Assembly: GCA_012031265.1 (NCBI GenBank)
Contig: JAAUTY010000001.1
Span: 62,001-126,000, forward strand
Reading direction: 5' to 3'
DNA: 64,000 bases
Source of the DNA: Spirulinaceae cyanobacterium SM2_1_0
GTDB taxonomy: Bacteria > Cyanobacteriota > Cyanobacteriia > Cyanobacteriales > Spirulinaceae
A program made the translations under genes and the position numbers. Of this stretch, positions 17,141 to 26,270 are shown in pieces. The notes below the pieces were generated by a model that made no database searches, was not told where the DNA came from, and saw nothing but the letters and a program-made list of their open reading frames with translations. Numbering within the stretch: the stretch's first letter is position 1; the number at the start of each line of letters is the position of its first letter.

Positions 17141-17839
17141 TTAGTGTAGGTGGCGCTGTAGAAATTCCATCGTCCGCTGATTTGCCAGCCCAGCCATTTC
17201 AGCATTGAACGCTGCCCCCCCCGGCCGCGCAAAGGCATGGTTCACACCGGGATAAGTATGAACCGTGGTGATGGGGTAGGGATCGAAGGCAGCGATGAGT
17301 TGCGCCTGAGCGGCTGGCGGCACAAATTCATCCGCCTCAGCAATATGGGCGAGGTAGGGGGCTTTGATCTGGGCGAGTTCGGTGAGATTCTGCTCAATGC
17401 CGACGCCGTAGTAGCTGACATTGCAGTGGGCATCGGCTCGTGCTGCCATCAGATAAGCCAATTTGCCACCGAGACAGAAGCCAACCGTACCGACTCGCGT
17501 GCAGTGGGGGAGCTGCCGCAACGCCTTGAGAGCAGCGATCGCATCCTGAACGCCTTGCGTTTCATCAAAGGCCTGGTACAAAGCAAAAGCCCGCTCCAAA
17601 TCCGCAGCATCGTGATCATCCAGCTCGATCCCCGGCTGCTGCCGCCAGAAGAGATCGGGCACAAGAACATGAAACCCCGCCAGGGCATAGCCATCGGCTA
17701 GGGCACGCATCAGCCCATTGACCCCAAAGATTTCTTGAAGCAGCACGACTCCGGGCGCGTAGCCCGCATCGGGGGTGGCGAGATAGGCGCTGAAGCGACC
17801 GCCATCGGTGGCGGTGATCGTGATCGTTTGGCTGCTCAT
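17141..17839 (-). CDS. Dienelactone hydrolase family protein
   Basis: 232 residues from ATG 17839. An alpha/beta hydrolase with the DLH triad: Cys in VGTVGFCLGGKLAYL, Asp in HIAEADEFVPP and His in YPGVNHAFARPGG. Asn-Glu near the oxyanion region reads VVLLQEIFGVN. The family hydrolyses dienelactones or related small esters, and the cyanobacterial substrate is unknown. It follows ylqF by 65 bp on the same strand and is probably co-transcribed with it. Confidence 0.88.
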   Translation of the reverse strand: MSSQTITITATDGGRFSAYLATPDAGYAPGVVLLQEIFGVNGLMRALADGYALAGFHVLVPDLFWRQQPGIELDDHDAADLERAFALYQAFDETQGVQDAIAALKALRQLPHCTRVGTVGFCLGGKLAYLMAARADAHCNVSYYGVGIEQNLTELAQIKAPYLAHIAEADEFVPPAAQAQLIAAFDPYPITTVHTYPGVNHAFARPGGAAFNAEMAGLANQRTMEFLQRHLH

Positions 17840-17904
17840 GGTGGCGATACGAGGTGGCGAAATCCAGGCTTCATTTTGGCATCGCGGGCGATCGCTGACA
17901 AGAT

Positions 17905-18774
17905 TCAACCCGTCGGCGACGAGACCGGCGGCAGTTCCAGAGGAATCGCACCGAGATTGCCCTTGCGAAAATCGTTGAGCAGTAGGCAGGCAACCCGCTC
18001 CTTATCGCCGCGATAGCGCAACTCAGCCAGGTTCTGGATAAACTCTTCGCCGGTGATCGTTTCGGGATTGAGCGCATAGCGGTGCTGCAAGACCTGACCG
18101 AACTCAAGACTCACAATCAAATCCACCAAAACCGCTGCGACGCGCTGGTTGTCATAGGCCGCTTCACCGATGTCTTCGCAGATCGCCAGCTTGACGGCAT
18201 CGTCTTGGTTGTCCAGCCGGGCCGGGATGACCCCGGGCGCATCCAGTAGCTCGATGCTGTCGGAAATTCGCACCCAGCGCAGTTGCCGCGTGACCCCCGC
18301 CCGTCGTGCACTCGCCACGACATTGCGGCTGACAAGGCGGTTGATCAGCGCTGACTTGCCGACATTGGGGAAGCCGAGGACGACGGCACGCACAGGTCGG
18401 GGACGGAGACCGCGATCGCGCCGACGTTGATTCATCGCTTCACCAGCCGCCTGCGCCGCCTTCCGCACAGCGTTGACCCCTTTGCCCTGTTTGGCGTCGG
18501 TGAAGCAGGGCGTCTCATCCTGCGCCAGAAACCACTCACGCCAAGCAGCCTGCAAGTCTTTAGGGATCATATCGACCCGGTTCACGACTAGGACACGAGG
18601 TTTTTGACCAATCCAGTCGGGAACTTGGGGGTGCTGCGAGGCCAGCGGCAGGCGCGCGTCGATGACTTCGAGCACGACATCGACGTTTTTGAGCTGTGCT
18701 TTGAGCTGGCGCTCAGCTTTGGCGATGTGGCCGGGGTACCACTGGATCGGGGGACTAAAAACCATACTGGGCAT
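17905..18774 (-). CDS. ylqF: Ribosome biogenesis GTPase YlqF/RbgA
   Basis: 289 residues from ATG 18774, with ATG 18765 three codons in as an alternative. It is a circularly permuted GTPase: G4 (VVNRVDMIP) comes before G1 (GFPNVGKSALINRL) and G3 (LLDAPGVIPAR). The N-terminal IQWYPGHIAKAERQLK is diagnostic. It acts in late assembly of the large ribosomal subunit. The open frame continues upstream to 18879, but only because it reads through repeat copy B; that extension should not be annotated as protein. Confidence 0.93.
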   Translation of the reverse strand: MPSMVFSPPIQWYPGHIAKAERQLKAQLKNVDVVLEVIDARLPLASQHPQVPDWIGQKPRVLVVNRVDMIPKDLQAAWREWFLAQDETPCFTDAKQGKGVNAVRKAAQAAGEAMNQRRRDRGLRPRPVRAVVLGFPNVGKSALINRLVSRNVVASARRAGVTRQLRWVRISDSIELLDAPGVIPARLDNQDDAVKLAICEDIGEAAYDNQRVAAVLVDLIVSLEFGQVLQHRYALNPETITGEEFIQNLAELRYRGDKERVACLLLNDFRKGNLGAIPLELPPVSSPTG

Positions 18775-18787
18775 TCGGGGCGGCAGA

Positions 18788-18898
18788 CTAGTACCGCTAC
18801 GCGGAATTTTGAGTTCTGAGTTTTGAGTGATGAGTGCAGACAATACAGGCATCCTAAGGATCCTGAATGGGCATCTCATTTCCGCCGCCTTGTACTAG
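18788..18898 (+). mobile_element. 111-bp CTAG-bounded repeat, copy B (MITE-like)
   Basis: Exactly 111 bp, with perfect ends CTAGTAC and GTACTAG. It is the most diverged of the three copies (roughly 80-85% by eye). It lies 13 bp upstream of the ylqF start codon, so it forms the leader of that minus-strand gene and probably replaced its original ribosome-binding region. Confidence 0.75.
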
Positions 18899-19290
18899 TT
18901 GACACTAAATCCTGTCTGTGGAACCCAAGAATTGTATCCCCCATCCCCGATCCTTCTCCTCAGCAGGAGAAAGCGAGAAAGATGCCCCCCCGCTTGGGAG
19001 AGGGTTGGGTGAGGGCTTTGATTGATAGGGTCTAAATACCGGATTTGGTATGACTCCGCACTGGGCAGGTGCGGTGGTGGTGACTCAATCTTAGCGGGAT
19101 GCGAGTCCGACGCCGCTAAAAGAGAGGATTCACTAGACCTGCATGGAAGTAGCGTCAACAAACGAGATGGCGATGACGTCATCATTGGGCTGTAGATCAT
19201 TGCCGATCAGAATGAGCAGTGACTGAGCGCCTAGCTCGGCTCACGTCAGCCGCAGAGAATCCCCTCGTGCGCTTGCGCTTGAGCGGAGAA
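18899..19290. other. Spacer between ylqF and alpha/beta hydrolase
   Basis: 392 bp without a supported gene. It contains a small hairpin, TTCTCCT-cagc-AGGAGAA at 18954-18971, followed by CTTGGGAGAGGGTTGGGTG, a motif of the kind found as dispersed repeats in many bacteria. It probably also contains the ylqF promoter. Confidence 0.4.
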
Positions 19291-20142
19291 TCATATGGAG
19301 CGGCGGAGAAACTGCGTCAGCAGCTTGCTGATCTCCTCAGACCAATGTTCCTGGGGATAATGTTTGGCATCGGGGAGGCGAGCCAATTCGATATGGGTGT
19401 GCGCCGCCGCCAGATTTTCGGCAGCTTCAAACTCCAGCCAGGGATCGCCCAAACCCCAGATCAGCAGTGTCGGCGTTTGCCAGCTTTGCCAGCCCGTTGC
19501 GATCGCCGTCATGGTGGGTTTGAGTTGTAGATTTTGTACCGTTGCGACCAGCGATCGCCCCGTTGCCGACGTTTGTAGAAACGGTCGTCGGTAAACATCC
19601 AGGTCTTCATCGGCGATTACAAAGCCGCTCCCCCCTTCCAAGGTGCGATCCATGAGTAGCGGGTCTTGGGTGAGCATATCGCCCACAAAAGGGATTCCCC
19701 ATTGCTGCATTTTCCACGGCAAGCGCGCCTCGATGTTTAGCGGCGCATTCAGCACCACCAGGCGCTCGATCTGCTGCGGGTGACTGAAGGCATACTGCAA
19801 ACCCACAGAGCCGAGAAAGCCCTGCACCACCAGCGAAAACCGTTCAATCTCCCAGGCGGCGAGCAGGTCGGCCAAGGCCTGTTGATAGGCGGCGGGTGTA
19901 TAGTCAAAATCGCGTCGATCCGGTTTGTCCGAGAAGCCATAACCTAACCAATCGGGGGCGATCGCCCGTAACCCGGCGGCAGCCAACTCTGGCATCACAC
20001 CCCGCCAGGTATAGCTCTGAGCGGGGACTCCATGGAGCAGAACCACCGGCGGCTTCTCGCTACCATTCTCCGGCTGCACCTCGCGGTAGTACCAGTTCAG
20101 CGTCCCGACAGTGATTGAGGCTTTGGCGATCGCATTAGACAT
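19291..20142 (-). CDS. Alpha/beta hydrolase-fold protein lacking a canonical nucleophile
   Basis: 283 residues from ATG 20142. The fold is clear and haloalkane-dehalogenase-like: VVLLHGVPAQSYTWRGVMPEL, IAPDWLGYGFSDKPD and LLIWGLGDPWLEFEAA, with a late His in DAKHYPQEHW. At the nucleophile elbow, where relatives have HDWGS or GHSMG, this protein has VVQGFLGSVG. Gly occupies the nucleophile position, and no Ser, Asp or Cys is suitably placed. I recall similar QGFLGS elbows in other cyanobacterial homologues, so this may be a conserved subfamily rather than a defect. The substrate is unknown. Confidence 0.8.
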   Translation of the reverse strand: MSNAIAKASITVGTLNWYYREVQPENGSEKPPVVLLHGVPAQSYTWRGVMPELAAAGLRAIAPDWLGYGFSDKPDRRDFDYTPAAYQQALADLLAAWEIERFSLVVQGFLGSVGLQYAFSHPQQIERLVVLNAPLNIEARLPWKMQQWGIPFVGDMLTQDPLLMDRTLEGGSGFVIADEDLDVYRRPFLQTSATGRSLVATVQNLQLKPTMTAIATGWQSWQTPTLLIWGLGDPWLEFEAAENLAAAHTHIELARLPDAKHYPQEHWSEEISKLLTQFLRRSI

Positions 20143-20381
20143 GAAAAACAGCCGCAGTTTAACCAGTCCTAGCATTGTCCTGCCAAGTGGAAATCTCGGC
20201 AATGCCGAGGGAACTGCAATCAACCTAACCCCATCAGAATTACTCTCATCAGCTTGAGATTCTATACTCCCTTGGTTAGAAGTCGGGCAATGACAAAGCA
20301 ACACCTCAGGGCGATGAAGCGGCAAGCAACTTTTTTTAACCTAGAGTTGGAGTCAATAAGAATTAACGGGTTTTTAAATTT

Positions 20382-20738
20382 ATGGCACCTCAATCTCCTG
20401 AAAAAACTGACCAAAACACAATTTACCAACCGCTGACCCCTGAAGAAGTCGGCTCTGATCAGGCTGCGGCCCATTCAGAATTGCCCCAAGCGGAAAATGC
20501 TAATATCAACCTCGGCGATCGCATTGACGAATCCAAATCACTTCTGGAAAAAGCGCAACAGGTTGCAGTTGATGTCGCTGATATTACTGGCGAGCAAGTC
20601 GTCGTCCCGACCTACTTCGTGACCAACGAACCCGATGGCGAACATCGAGCACTGCATCATGTCCGTGATGCAGAAGCAATCTCTGATGTCATTCGTCAAG
20701 CTCGAGTCGATGAAGAGGGCAACCGTCACTGGTGGTAG
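20382..20738 (+). CDS. Small acidic hypothetical protein
   Basis: 118 residues, unrecognised. The N-terminal half (about 1-50) is polar and acidic and probably disordered. The second half (LLEKAQQVAVDVADITG, then VVVPTYFVTNEPDGEH, ending EEGNRHWW) looks folded. An AT-rich upstream region of about 240 bp (TTTTTTTTAACC, GGGTTTTTAAATTT) is a plausible promoter. A strong terminator follows at 20828-20865, which supports a real short transcript. Confidence 0.6.
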   Translation: MAPQSPEKTDQNTIYQPLTPEEVGSDQAAAHSELPQAENANINLGDRIDESKSLLEKAQQVAVDVADITGEQVVVPTYFVTNEPDGEHRALHHVRDAEAISDVIRQARVDEEGNRHWW

Positions 20739-20827
20739 AGCAACGGAGAGAGCGATGCTGAATGCTGGCTCACGCTCATATTGGCGTCGAGAATCCCTCG
20801 ACACAAAGTGCGACAATCCGGTCAAGC

Positions 20828-20865
20828 AAAAAGGCAATGACGAGGTGAATCGTCATTGCCTTTTT
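20828..20865. terminator. Strong bidirectional terminator
   Basis: AAAAAGGCAATGACG and CGTCATTGCCTTTTT form a perfect 15-bp stem with an 8-nt loop, with A/T tracts on both sides. It separates the convergent small gene (plus) and rpoC1 (minus), and can serve both. Confidence 0.9.
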
Positions 20866-20885
20866 GCCAGCTAGCGCGATGAGAA

Positions 20886-22784
20886 TCAGACTTCGTGGGC
20901 GACCAAACCCTCCTGAATCGTCTGATTATAAATTGCCCGACCTGGTGTCGTGAGCACAAACTGCGAGATGATCTCACCGTCTGCCGTCAGGCGCACCCGC
21001 CGCACCTCGTTGTCATCGGCATCGAAGAAGCGCTGGAGGCAGGTTCCATCCGTTTGCGCTTCTTCAGCCGAACGCTTTTCATCCTTATTCTTGATCGCAC
21101 CCGAGAAGCGAATCCAGACATAATCGTGCAAGCTGATTTGATCGCGATCATAGGCACGGATCGCGTCCTGAATGCTACCAAAGTGGCGATCGCTCTGCTT
21201 CTGAGCATGAGGATGTTCCGCCGTCAGATAATAACAGCCCAGCACCATATCCTGCGACGGCGTGATGATCGGTTTGCCCGTCGCTGGCGAGAGGATGTTG
21301 TAACAAGCCATCATCAACAAGCGTGCTTCCGCCTGTGACTCCAGCGACAGCGGCACATGAACCGCCATCTGATCCCCGTCAAAGTCAGCATTGAAGGCCG
21401 GACAGACCAGCGGGTGCAGTTGGATAGCGCGACCATCGACCAAAATCGGCTCAAAGGCCTGAATCCCCAAACGGTGCAGCGTCGGCGCGCGGTTGAGCAT
21501 CACCGGGTGACCCACGATCACCTCAGCCAGCACTTCCCAGACCTTGGGATCATTTTGCTGGATCAACTTCTTCGCCGCCTTGATATTGTTCACCAAGCCA
21601 TTCTTGATCAGGCGGTGAATCACAAAAGGCTGAAACAGCTCGATCGCCATCTCGCGCGGTAGCCCACACTGGTAGATTTTCAACTTCGGCCCGACCACAA
21701 TCACGGAACGACCGGAGTAGTCAACCCGCTTACCCAGGAGGTTCTGACGGAAGCGACCCTGCTTGCCTTCGATGATGTCCGAGAGCGATTTCAGCGGCCG
21801 ATTATTCGCCCCGACGACCGTGCGACCTCGCCGCCCGTTGTCAATCAGCGCATCGACCGCCTCTTGCAACATCCGCTTCTCGTTGCGGATGATGATCTCC
21901 GGAGCGAGGATCTCCTGCAAGCGTGCCAGCCGGTTGTTGCGGTTGATGACGCGGCGATAGAGATCATTGAGGTCGGAAGTGGCGAAGCGACCACCATCCA
22001 ACTGCACCATCGGGCGCAGATCGGGCGGAATCACCGGGATCGCCGTCAGCACCATCCATTCAGGGCGCGAACCCGTAGCAATAAAGTTGTCAATCAGGCG
22101 CAGACGCTTGATCAGCTTGGCGCGTTTTTGTCCTTTGCTGTTGGCAATCTGCTCACGGAGTTGCTCCGCTTCCGACTCCAGATCCATTTGTTGCAGGATC
22201 TGATAAATGGCTTCTGCGCCGATGCCGACTTCGATCCCTTCCAGTTCCGCATCTTCGGCGTAAATTTGCTCCTCGATCTCCAACCACTGATCTTCCGTCA
22301 GCAACTGTTTGTAGCTCAGGTTGCTAGCATTACCCGGATCGAGGACAACATAGGAGTTGAAGTAAACAATCTGCTCGACATCCCGCAGCGCCATGTCGAG
22401 GACGATCGCCATGTAGCTGGGAATGCCCTTGAGATACCAAACGTGGGTCACCGGTGCTGCAAGCTTGATGTAGCCCATGCGGTGGCGGCGCACTCGCGAC
22501 TCCGTGACCTCCACCCCGCAGCGCTCACAGACGATGCCGCGATGTCTCACCCGCTTGTATTTACCGCACCAGCATTCCCAGTCTTTCGACGGGCCAAAGA
22601 TGCGCTCGCAGAAGAGACCGTCCATCTCTGGCTTCAGCGTGCGGTAATTAATCGTTTCGGGCTTGGTGACTTCGCCGACGACCGAGCCATTGGGCAAGGT
22701 TCGCTCGCCCCAACGTCGGATGCGCTCCGGCGAAGCGAGACCGATTTTCACGTAGTCGAAGCGTTGTTCTTGTTGATTCCTCAT
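20886..22784 (-). CDS. rpoC1: DNA-directed RNA polymerase gamma subunit (beta-prime N-terminal part)
   Basis: 632 residues, the normal cyanobacterial length. The N-terminal zinc-binding cysteines are C71, C73, C86 and C89. The active-site motif [12 protein letters not shown] (465-476) supplies the three Mg-binding Asp. The lid/rudder and bridge-adjacent segments ([40 protein letters not shown] in pieces) are intact. In cyanobacteria beta-prime is split into RpoC1 and RpoC2. Here rpoC1 stands alone: no rpoB upstream and no rpoC2 downstream. It ends at a strong terminator. No Shine-Dalgarno sequence is obvious before the ATG. Confidence 0.97.
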   Translation of the reverse strand: MRNQQEQRFDYVKIGLASPERIRRWGERTLPNGSVVGEVTKPETINYRTLKPEMDGLFCERIFGPSKDWECWCGKYKRVRHRGIVCERCGVEVTESRVRRHRMGYIKLAAPVTHVWYLKGIPSYMAIVLDMALRDVEQIVYFNSYVVLDPGNASNLSYKQLLTEDQWLEIEEQIYAEDAELEGIEVGIGAEAIYQILQQMDLESEAEQLREQIANSKGQKRAKLIKRLRLIDNFIATGSRPEWMVLTAIPVIPPDLRPMVQLDGGRFATSDLNDLYRRVINRNNRLARLQEILAPEIIIRNEKRMLQEAVDALIDNGRRGRTVVGANNRPLKSLSDIIEGKQGRFRQNLLGKRVDYSGRSVIVVGPKLKIYQCGLPREMAIELFQPFVIHRLIKNGLVNNIKAAKKLIQQNDPKVWEVLAEVIVGHPVMLNRAPTLHRLGIQAFEPILVDGRAIQLHPLVCPAFNADFDGDQMAVHVPLSLESQAEARLLMMACYNILSPATGKPIITPSQDMVLGCYYLTAEHPHAQKQSDRHFGSIQDAIRAYDRDQISLHDYVWIRFSGAIKNKDEKRSAEEAQTDGTCLQRFFDADDNEVRRVRLTADGEIISQFVLTTPGRAIYNQTIQEGLVAHEV

Positions 22785-23099
22785 GCTTTATGCGGCGTGC
22801 TGGCGGCTGATGAGTCTGGACAAATAGGGGGAGTGAGGCTGGGCGACAAGGCTGCGATCGCCACGCTGGATTCAGCTCCAGTCGGTGGTAGTGAACAGGC
22901 AATGTGCTGACGCTCAAACGTCTTATTGTAGCAGAACATCTAGCTGATTGGGGGCTGTGGGCCAAGGGTTTAGTGATGCAGCGATCGCTCGCTGTATGAA
23001 TGACAAAGTGTAAGAAACTAGATCAAGCTTCAGCGATCGCGATTCGAAAATTGAATTGCGTCAAGTAACAACCACTGTGACGAACTTGTAGAGGCCGCC

Positions 23100-23963
23100 A
23101 TGAAATTTCAGCTCCGACGGCAGCTCAATCTGCTCCTGCTGCTCCTGCCCGGTGCTGCCTGGTTGGGGATCTTCTTCGTCATCCCGTTGGCGATCGTGCT
23201 GCTCTACAGCTTTCTCGAACGAGGCACCTATGGGGGAGTCGAATGGCAGTTCACTGGGAGGAACTATGAGCGCCTGCTGGATCCCATTTACTGGGGAGTA
23301 TTTTGGCAATCGCTCCGATTGGCCCTGTTCACCACCCTCGCTTGTTTGCTCGTTGGCTATCCCCTCGCCTATTTCACGGCGACACGATCAGCCCGCTGGC
23401 GCAATCTGCTCTTGTTGCTGATCATCATTCCATTCTGGACCAACTTTCTTGTCCGCATCTATGCCTGGGTGATTTTGCTTCGCAATGAAGGCGTGATCAA
23501 CACATTGTTGCAGAGCTTGCAGATTATCCAGGAGCCATTGGACTTGTTATTTAATCCTTTTGCCGTTGCCGTGGGTTTGGTTTATGGCTATCTCCCGTTT
23601 ATGGTATTGCCGCTCTATGCCAACATCGAGCGTCTAGACTTCTCCCTACTGGAGGCAGCGCAAGATTTGGGGGCTAATGATCTGCGTACCTTTTGGCGAA
23701 TCGTGTTGCCCCTGACCCGGCGCGGGATTATCGCCGGTTGTCTTCTGGTTTTCATTCCGGCTGTGGGCGAGTTTATCACGCCCGATATCCTTGGCGGTGC
23801 GAAGACGCTGATGATGGGGAACCTGGTACAAAATCAGTTCTTTCTCGCCCGCAATTGGCCATTTGGTTCGGTATTGTCGATCGCGATGATGGCTTTGATC
23901 ATCGTGCCGATTTTGATCTACTTCCGCGTCAGCGAGCAAGCGACTCAACCCAAACTAGATTAG
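23100..23963 (+). CDS. potB: Spermidine/putrescine ABC transporter permease, PotB-like
   Basis: 287 residues with about six membrane helices; the first is at about 9-35 (LLLLLLPGAAWLGIFFVIPL). The EAA loop that docks on the ATPase reads EAAQDLGANDLRTFWRIVLPLTRRG. GAGG precedes the ATG. It is an inner-membrane subunit of a polyamine importer, with PotC and PotD immediately following in order B-C-D. A potA ATPase gene is not present before or after, so the pump must use an ATPase encoded elsewhere. The gene is divergent from rpoC1. Confidence 0.9.
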   Translation: MKFQLRRQLNLLLLLLPGAAWLGIFFVIPLAIVLLYSFLERGTYGGVEWQFTGRNYERLLDPIYWGVFWQSLRLALFTTLACLLVGYPLAYFTATRSARWRNLLLLLIIIPFWTNFLVRIYAWVILLRNEGVINTLLQSLQIIQEPLDLLFNPFAVAVGLVYGYLPFMVLPLYANIERLDFSLLEAAQDLGANDLRTFWRIVLPLTRRGIIAGCLLVFIPAVGEFITPDILGGAKTLMMGNLVQNQFFLARNWPFGSVLSIAMMALIIVPILIYFRVSEQATQPKLD

Positions 23964-24036
23964 TCAGTATTGGGTTGGTCGGTACTTGGTTGGGTGATCG
24001 ATTGCCCACAATATTCACATTCCTATCTCATCAACC

Positions 24037-24909
24037 ATGTCTGCCACACTTGCTACTCCCCAGCGTTATTTTGAGCTAGCGCTCCGCCTTGCCGGTCAGA
24101 TTTTGCTATGGGTGGTTTCTGGCTTGGGCTTGCTCTTTTTGTACTTGCCGATCTTCATCCTGGTGCTCTATTCCTTCAATACCTCGCGGGTGAATGCAGT
24201 CTGGCGAGGATTTACTTGGGACTGGTATCGCAACCTATTTGCAGACGTGGTCGTGCGCGACGGGGGCGCGAATATTCTGGTCTGGGAAGCGCTCCAAAAT
24301 AGCCTCGTAGTTGGGACGATTTCGACCCTGATTGCGACAGTTATGGGAACGGCGATTGGCTTAGCGATGGAGCGTTTTCGGTTTCGGGGTCGGAGTGGTT
24401 TAGAAGCACTCCTTTTTTTGCCAATTGTCATCCCCGACATCACGATGGGGATCTCACTGCTCGTCTTTTTCAGCCTCAGCTTCCAGCTCATTGAGCAGTT
24501 GACCGGTCTGCGCTTGGTTTTGGGTCTACCGACAGTAATCGCGGGCCACGTTGCCTTTAACATCTCCTATGTGGCGGTCGTCGTGCGCGCTCGCATCGCC
24601 GAACTAGATCCCAGCCTTGAGGAAGCCGCTCTCGATCTCGGGGCGAATGAGTGGCATACTTTTCGCCGTATTACCTTGCCTCTGATCGCACCGGGGATAT
24701 TGAGTGCGGCGCTCTTGGCGTTTACCTTGTCATTGGATGATTTTGTGATTACTTTTTTTACCGCCGGGGTTGGCTCCACGACTCTGCCTGTTTTTGTCTA
24801 TGGCATGATCAAGACGGCTGTGACGCCCGAAATCAATGCCATCTCAACCCTGATGCTGTTGGCATCGCTGGGGATTGTGCTATCGTCGCTCGCGTTGCAA
24901 CGGCGTTAG
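24037..24909 (+). CDS. potC: Spermidine/putrescine ABC transporter permease, PotC-like
   Basis: 290 residues with six predicted helices (for example LWVVSGLGLLFLYLPIFILVLYSF near 25-48). The EAA motif is EEAALDLGANEWHTFRRITLPLIAPG in the cytoplasmic loop, and the characteristic LDDFVITFFTAG lies near the C-terminal part. It pairs with PotB to form the membrane channel. The gene starts 73 bp after potB and ends 106 bp before potD, consistent with one operon. Confidence 0.9.
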   Translation: MSATLATPQRYFELALRLAGQILLWVVSGLGLLFLYLPIFILVLYSFNTSRVNAVWRGFTWDWYRNLFADVVVRDGGANILVWEALQNSLVVGTISTLIATVMGTAIGLAMERFRFRGRSGLEALLFLPIVIPDITMGISLLVFFSLSFQLIEQLTGLRLVLGLPTVIAGHVAFNISYVAVVVRARIAELDPSLEEAALDLGANEWHTFRRITLPLIAPGILSAALLAFTLSLDDFVITFFTAGVGSTTLPVFVYGMIKTAVTPEINAISTLMLLASLGIVLSSLALQRR

Positions 24910-25015
24910 GGACTATATTGGGGTCTAGAGAATGCGCGTCCGAGCAAGCCCTGGTGGTGGCTTGGCGTTCTGGTTGTTTTGTCTGCAACATAATCACTAT
25001 TTGAGGGAGCGGCTC

Positions 25016-26095
25016 ATGAGAAGACTGTTGGTTTTCGTACTCCTATTCGCAATTGGGGTAGCTTTGCCATTGGGGTGTAGTGCGCCCAATAGTACGGGCG
25101 GTGATGGTGATGGGAGTCAGCAAGTCCTCAGTATCTACAACTGGTCAACTTATATTGATGAGGAAACGATCCCGGAGTTTGAAGAAAAGTTCAATGTCGA
25201 GGTGCAGTACGACACTTTCGAGAGCAATGAAGCACTCCTCGCTAAAATCCAGCCTGGCAATCCAGGTTATGACATCGTAGTGCCAACGAGTGACTATGTT
25301 GAGAGTATGGTGGCTGAAGGTCTGTTGGCAGAATTGAACCACGACAATATTCCCAACCTTAAATATTTAGATGAAGCTTTTGCCGATCCGGTTTTTGATC
25401 CCAAAAACCGCTATAGTGTGCCTTATCAATGGGGGACGATTGGGATTGGTTATAATGTGGAAAAGACGGGGGAAGATATCACCACTTGGGAGCAGGTTTT
25501 CGATCCCAAATATGCTGGTCGCGTCGCTCTGATGGAGGATGCGCGCGCAATGATGGGAGCGATCCTCATGTATTTGGGTTATGACCCTAACACCACAAAT
25601 CCGGAAGAAGTCGCAGCAGCTAAAGATTTCCTGATTGAAAAACAGGATGTGATTGCGACTTTTGCGCCAGATACGGGTCAAGACTTGTTAGACCAAGGTG
25701 AGGTGGATATTGCTGTTGAGTGGAATGGTGATATTTTTCAGCTCATGGAGGAGAATGAGGACATCCGCTATGCCATCCCGGAAGAAGGAACTATTGTCTG
25801 GACGGACAATTTAGCGATTTTGAGTGATGCTCCCAATAAAGAGTTGGCAGAAAAGTTTATCAACTTCACGTTGGAGCCAGAGGTTTCAGCCCGGATTTCA
25901 AACTATGTGAAGTTTGGCACGCCCAACCGGGAAGCGATCGCGCGGGGTCTGATCGAGTCGGAAGATCTCGAAAATCCTGGTATCTATCCGCCGCCCGAGA
26001 CTTTTGAGAAGCTGGAGTATGCGGTCGATCTCGGTGAGGATACTGCTCTCTATGACGAGGCTTGGACGGAGCTGAAGGTGGCGATTGGTAAGTAG
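25016..26095 (+). CDS. potD: Polyamine-binding lipoprotein, PotD-like
   Basis: 359 residues from ATG 25016, preceded by GAGGGAG. The longer open frame from 24932 has no signal peptide. The N-terminus RRLLVFVLLFAIGVALPLGC carries a lipobox LPLGC, so it is a lipoprotein on the periplasmic face. The mature start VLSIYNWSTYIDEETIPEFEEKF is typical of PotD/PotF, followed by PGNPGYDIVVPTSDYVESM and WNGDIFQLM. It delivers spermidine or putrescine to PotBC. Codon use in this gene is somewhat more AT-rich than its neighbours, by eye. Confidence 0.92.
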   Translation: MRRLLVFVLLFAIGVALPLGCSAPNSTGGDGDGSQQVLSIYNWSTYIDEETIPEFEEKFNVEVQYDTFESNEALLAKIQPGNPGYDIVVPTSDYVESMVAEGLLAELNHDNIPNLKYLDEAFADPVFDPKNRYSVPYQWGTIGIGYNVEKTGEDITTWEQVFDPKYAGRVALMEDARAMMGAILMYLGYDPNTTNPEEVAAAKDFLIEKQDVIATFAPDTGQDLLDQGEVDIAVEWNGDIFQLMEENEDIRYAIPEEGTIVWTDNLAILSDAPNKELAEKFINFTLEPEVSARISNYVKFGTPNREAIARGLIESEDLENPGIYPPPETFEKLEYAVDLGEDTALYDEAWTELKVAIGK

Positions 26096-26270
26096 AGGTT
26101 GGTGGGAGTGAGCGGTTGTTAGGAGCTGATGCTTAAAACCGCCTGAATTTCTGCGATCGCCCCTGCACTTCACGACACAATGGGGAGCATCCTGTGCTTG
26201 GTGAGCTGTCATTCTTGAAAAATCAGGTTCTGGCACTGCCACAGCGAGGTTGCCCCCCTACCCAATCCCT

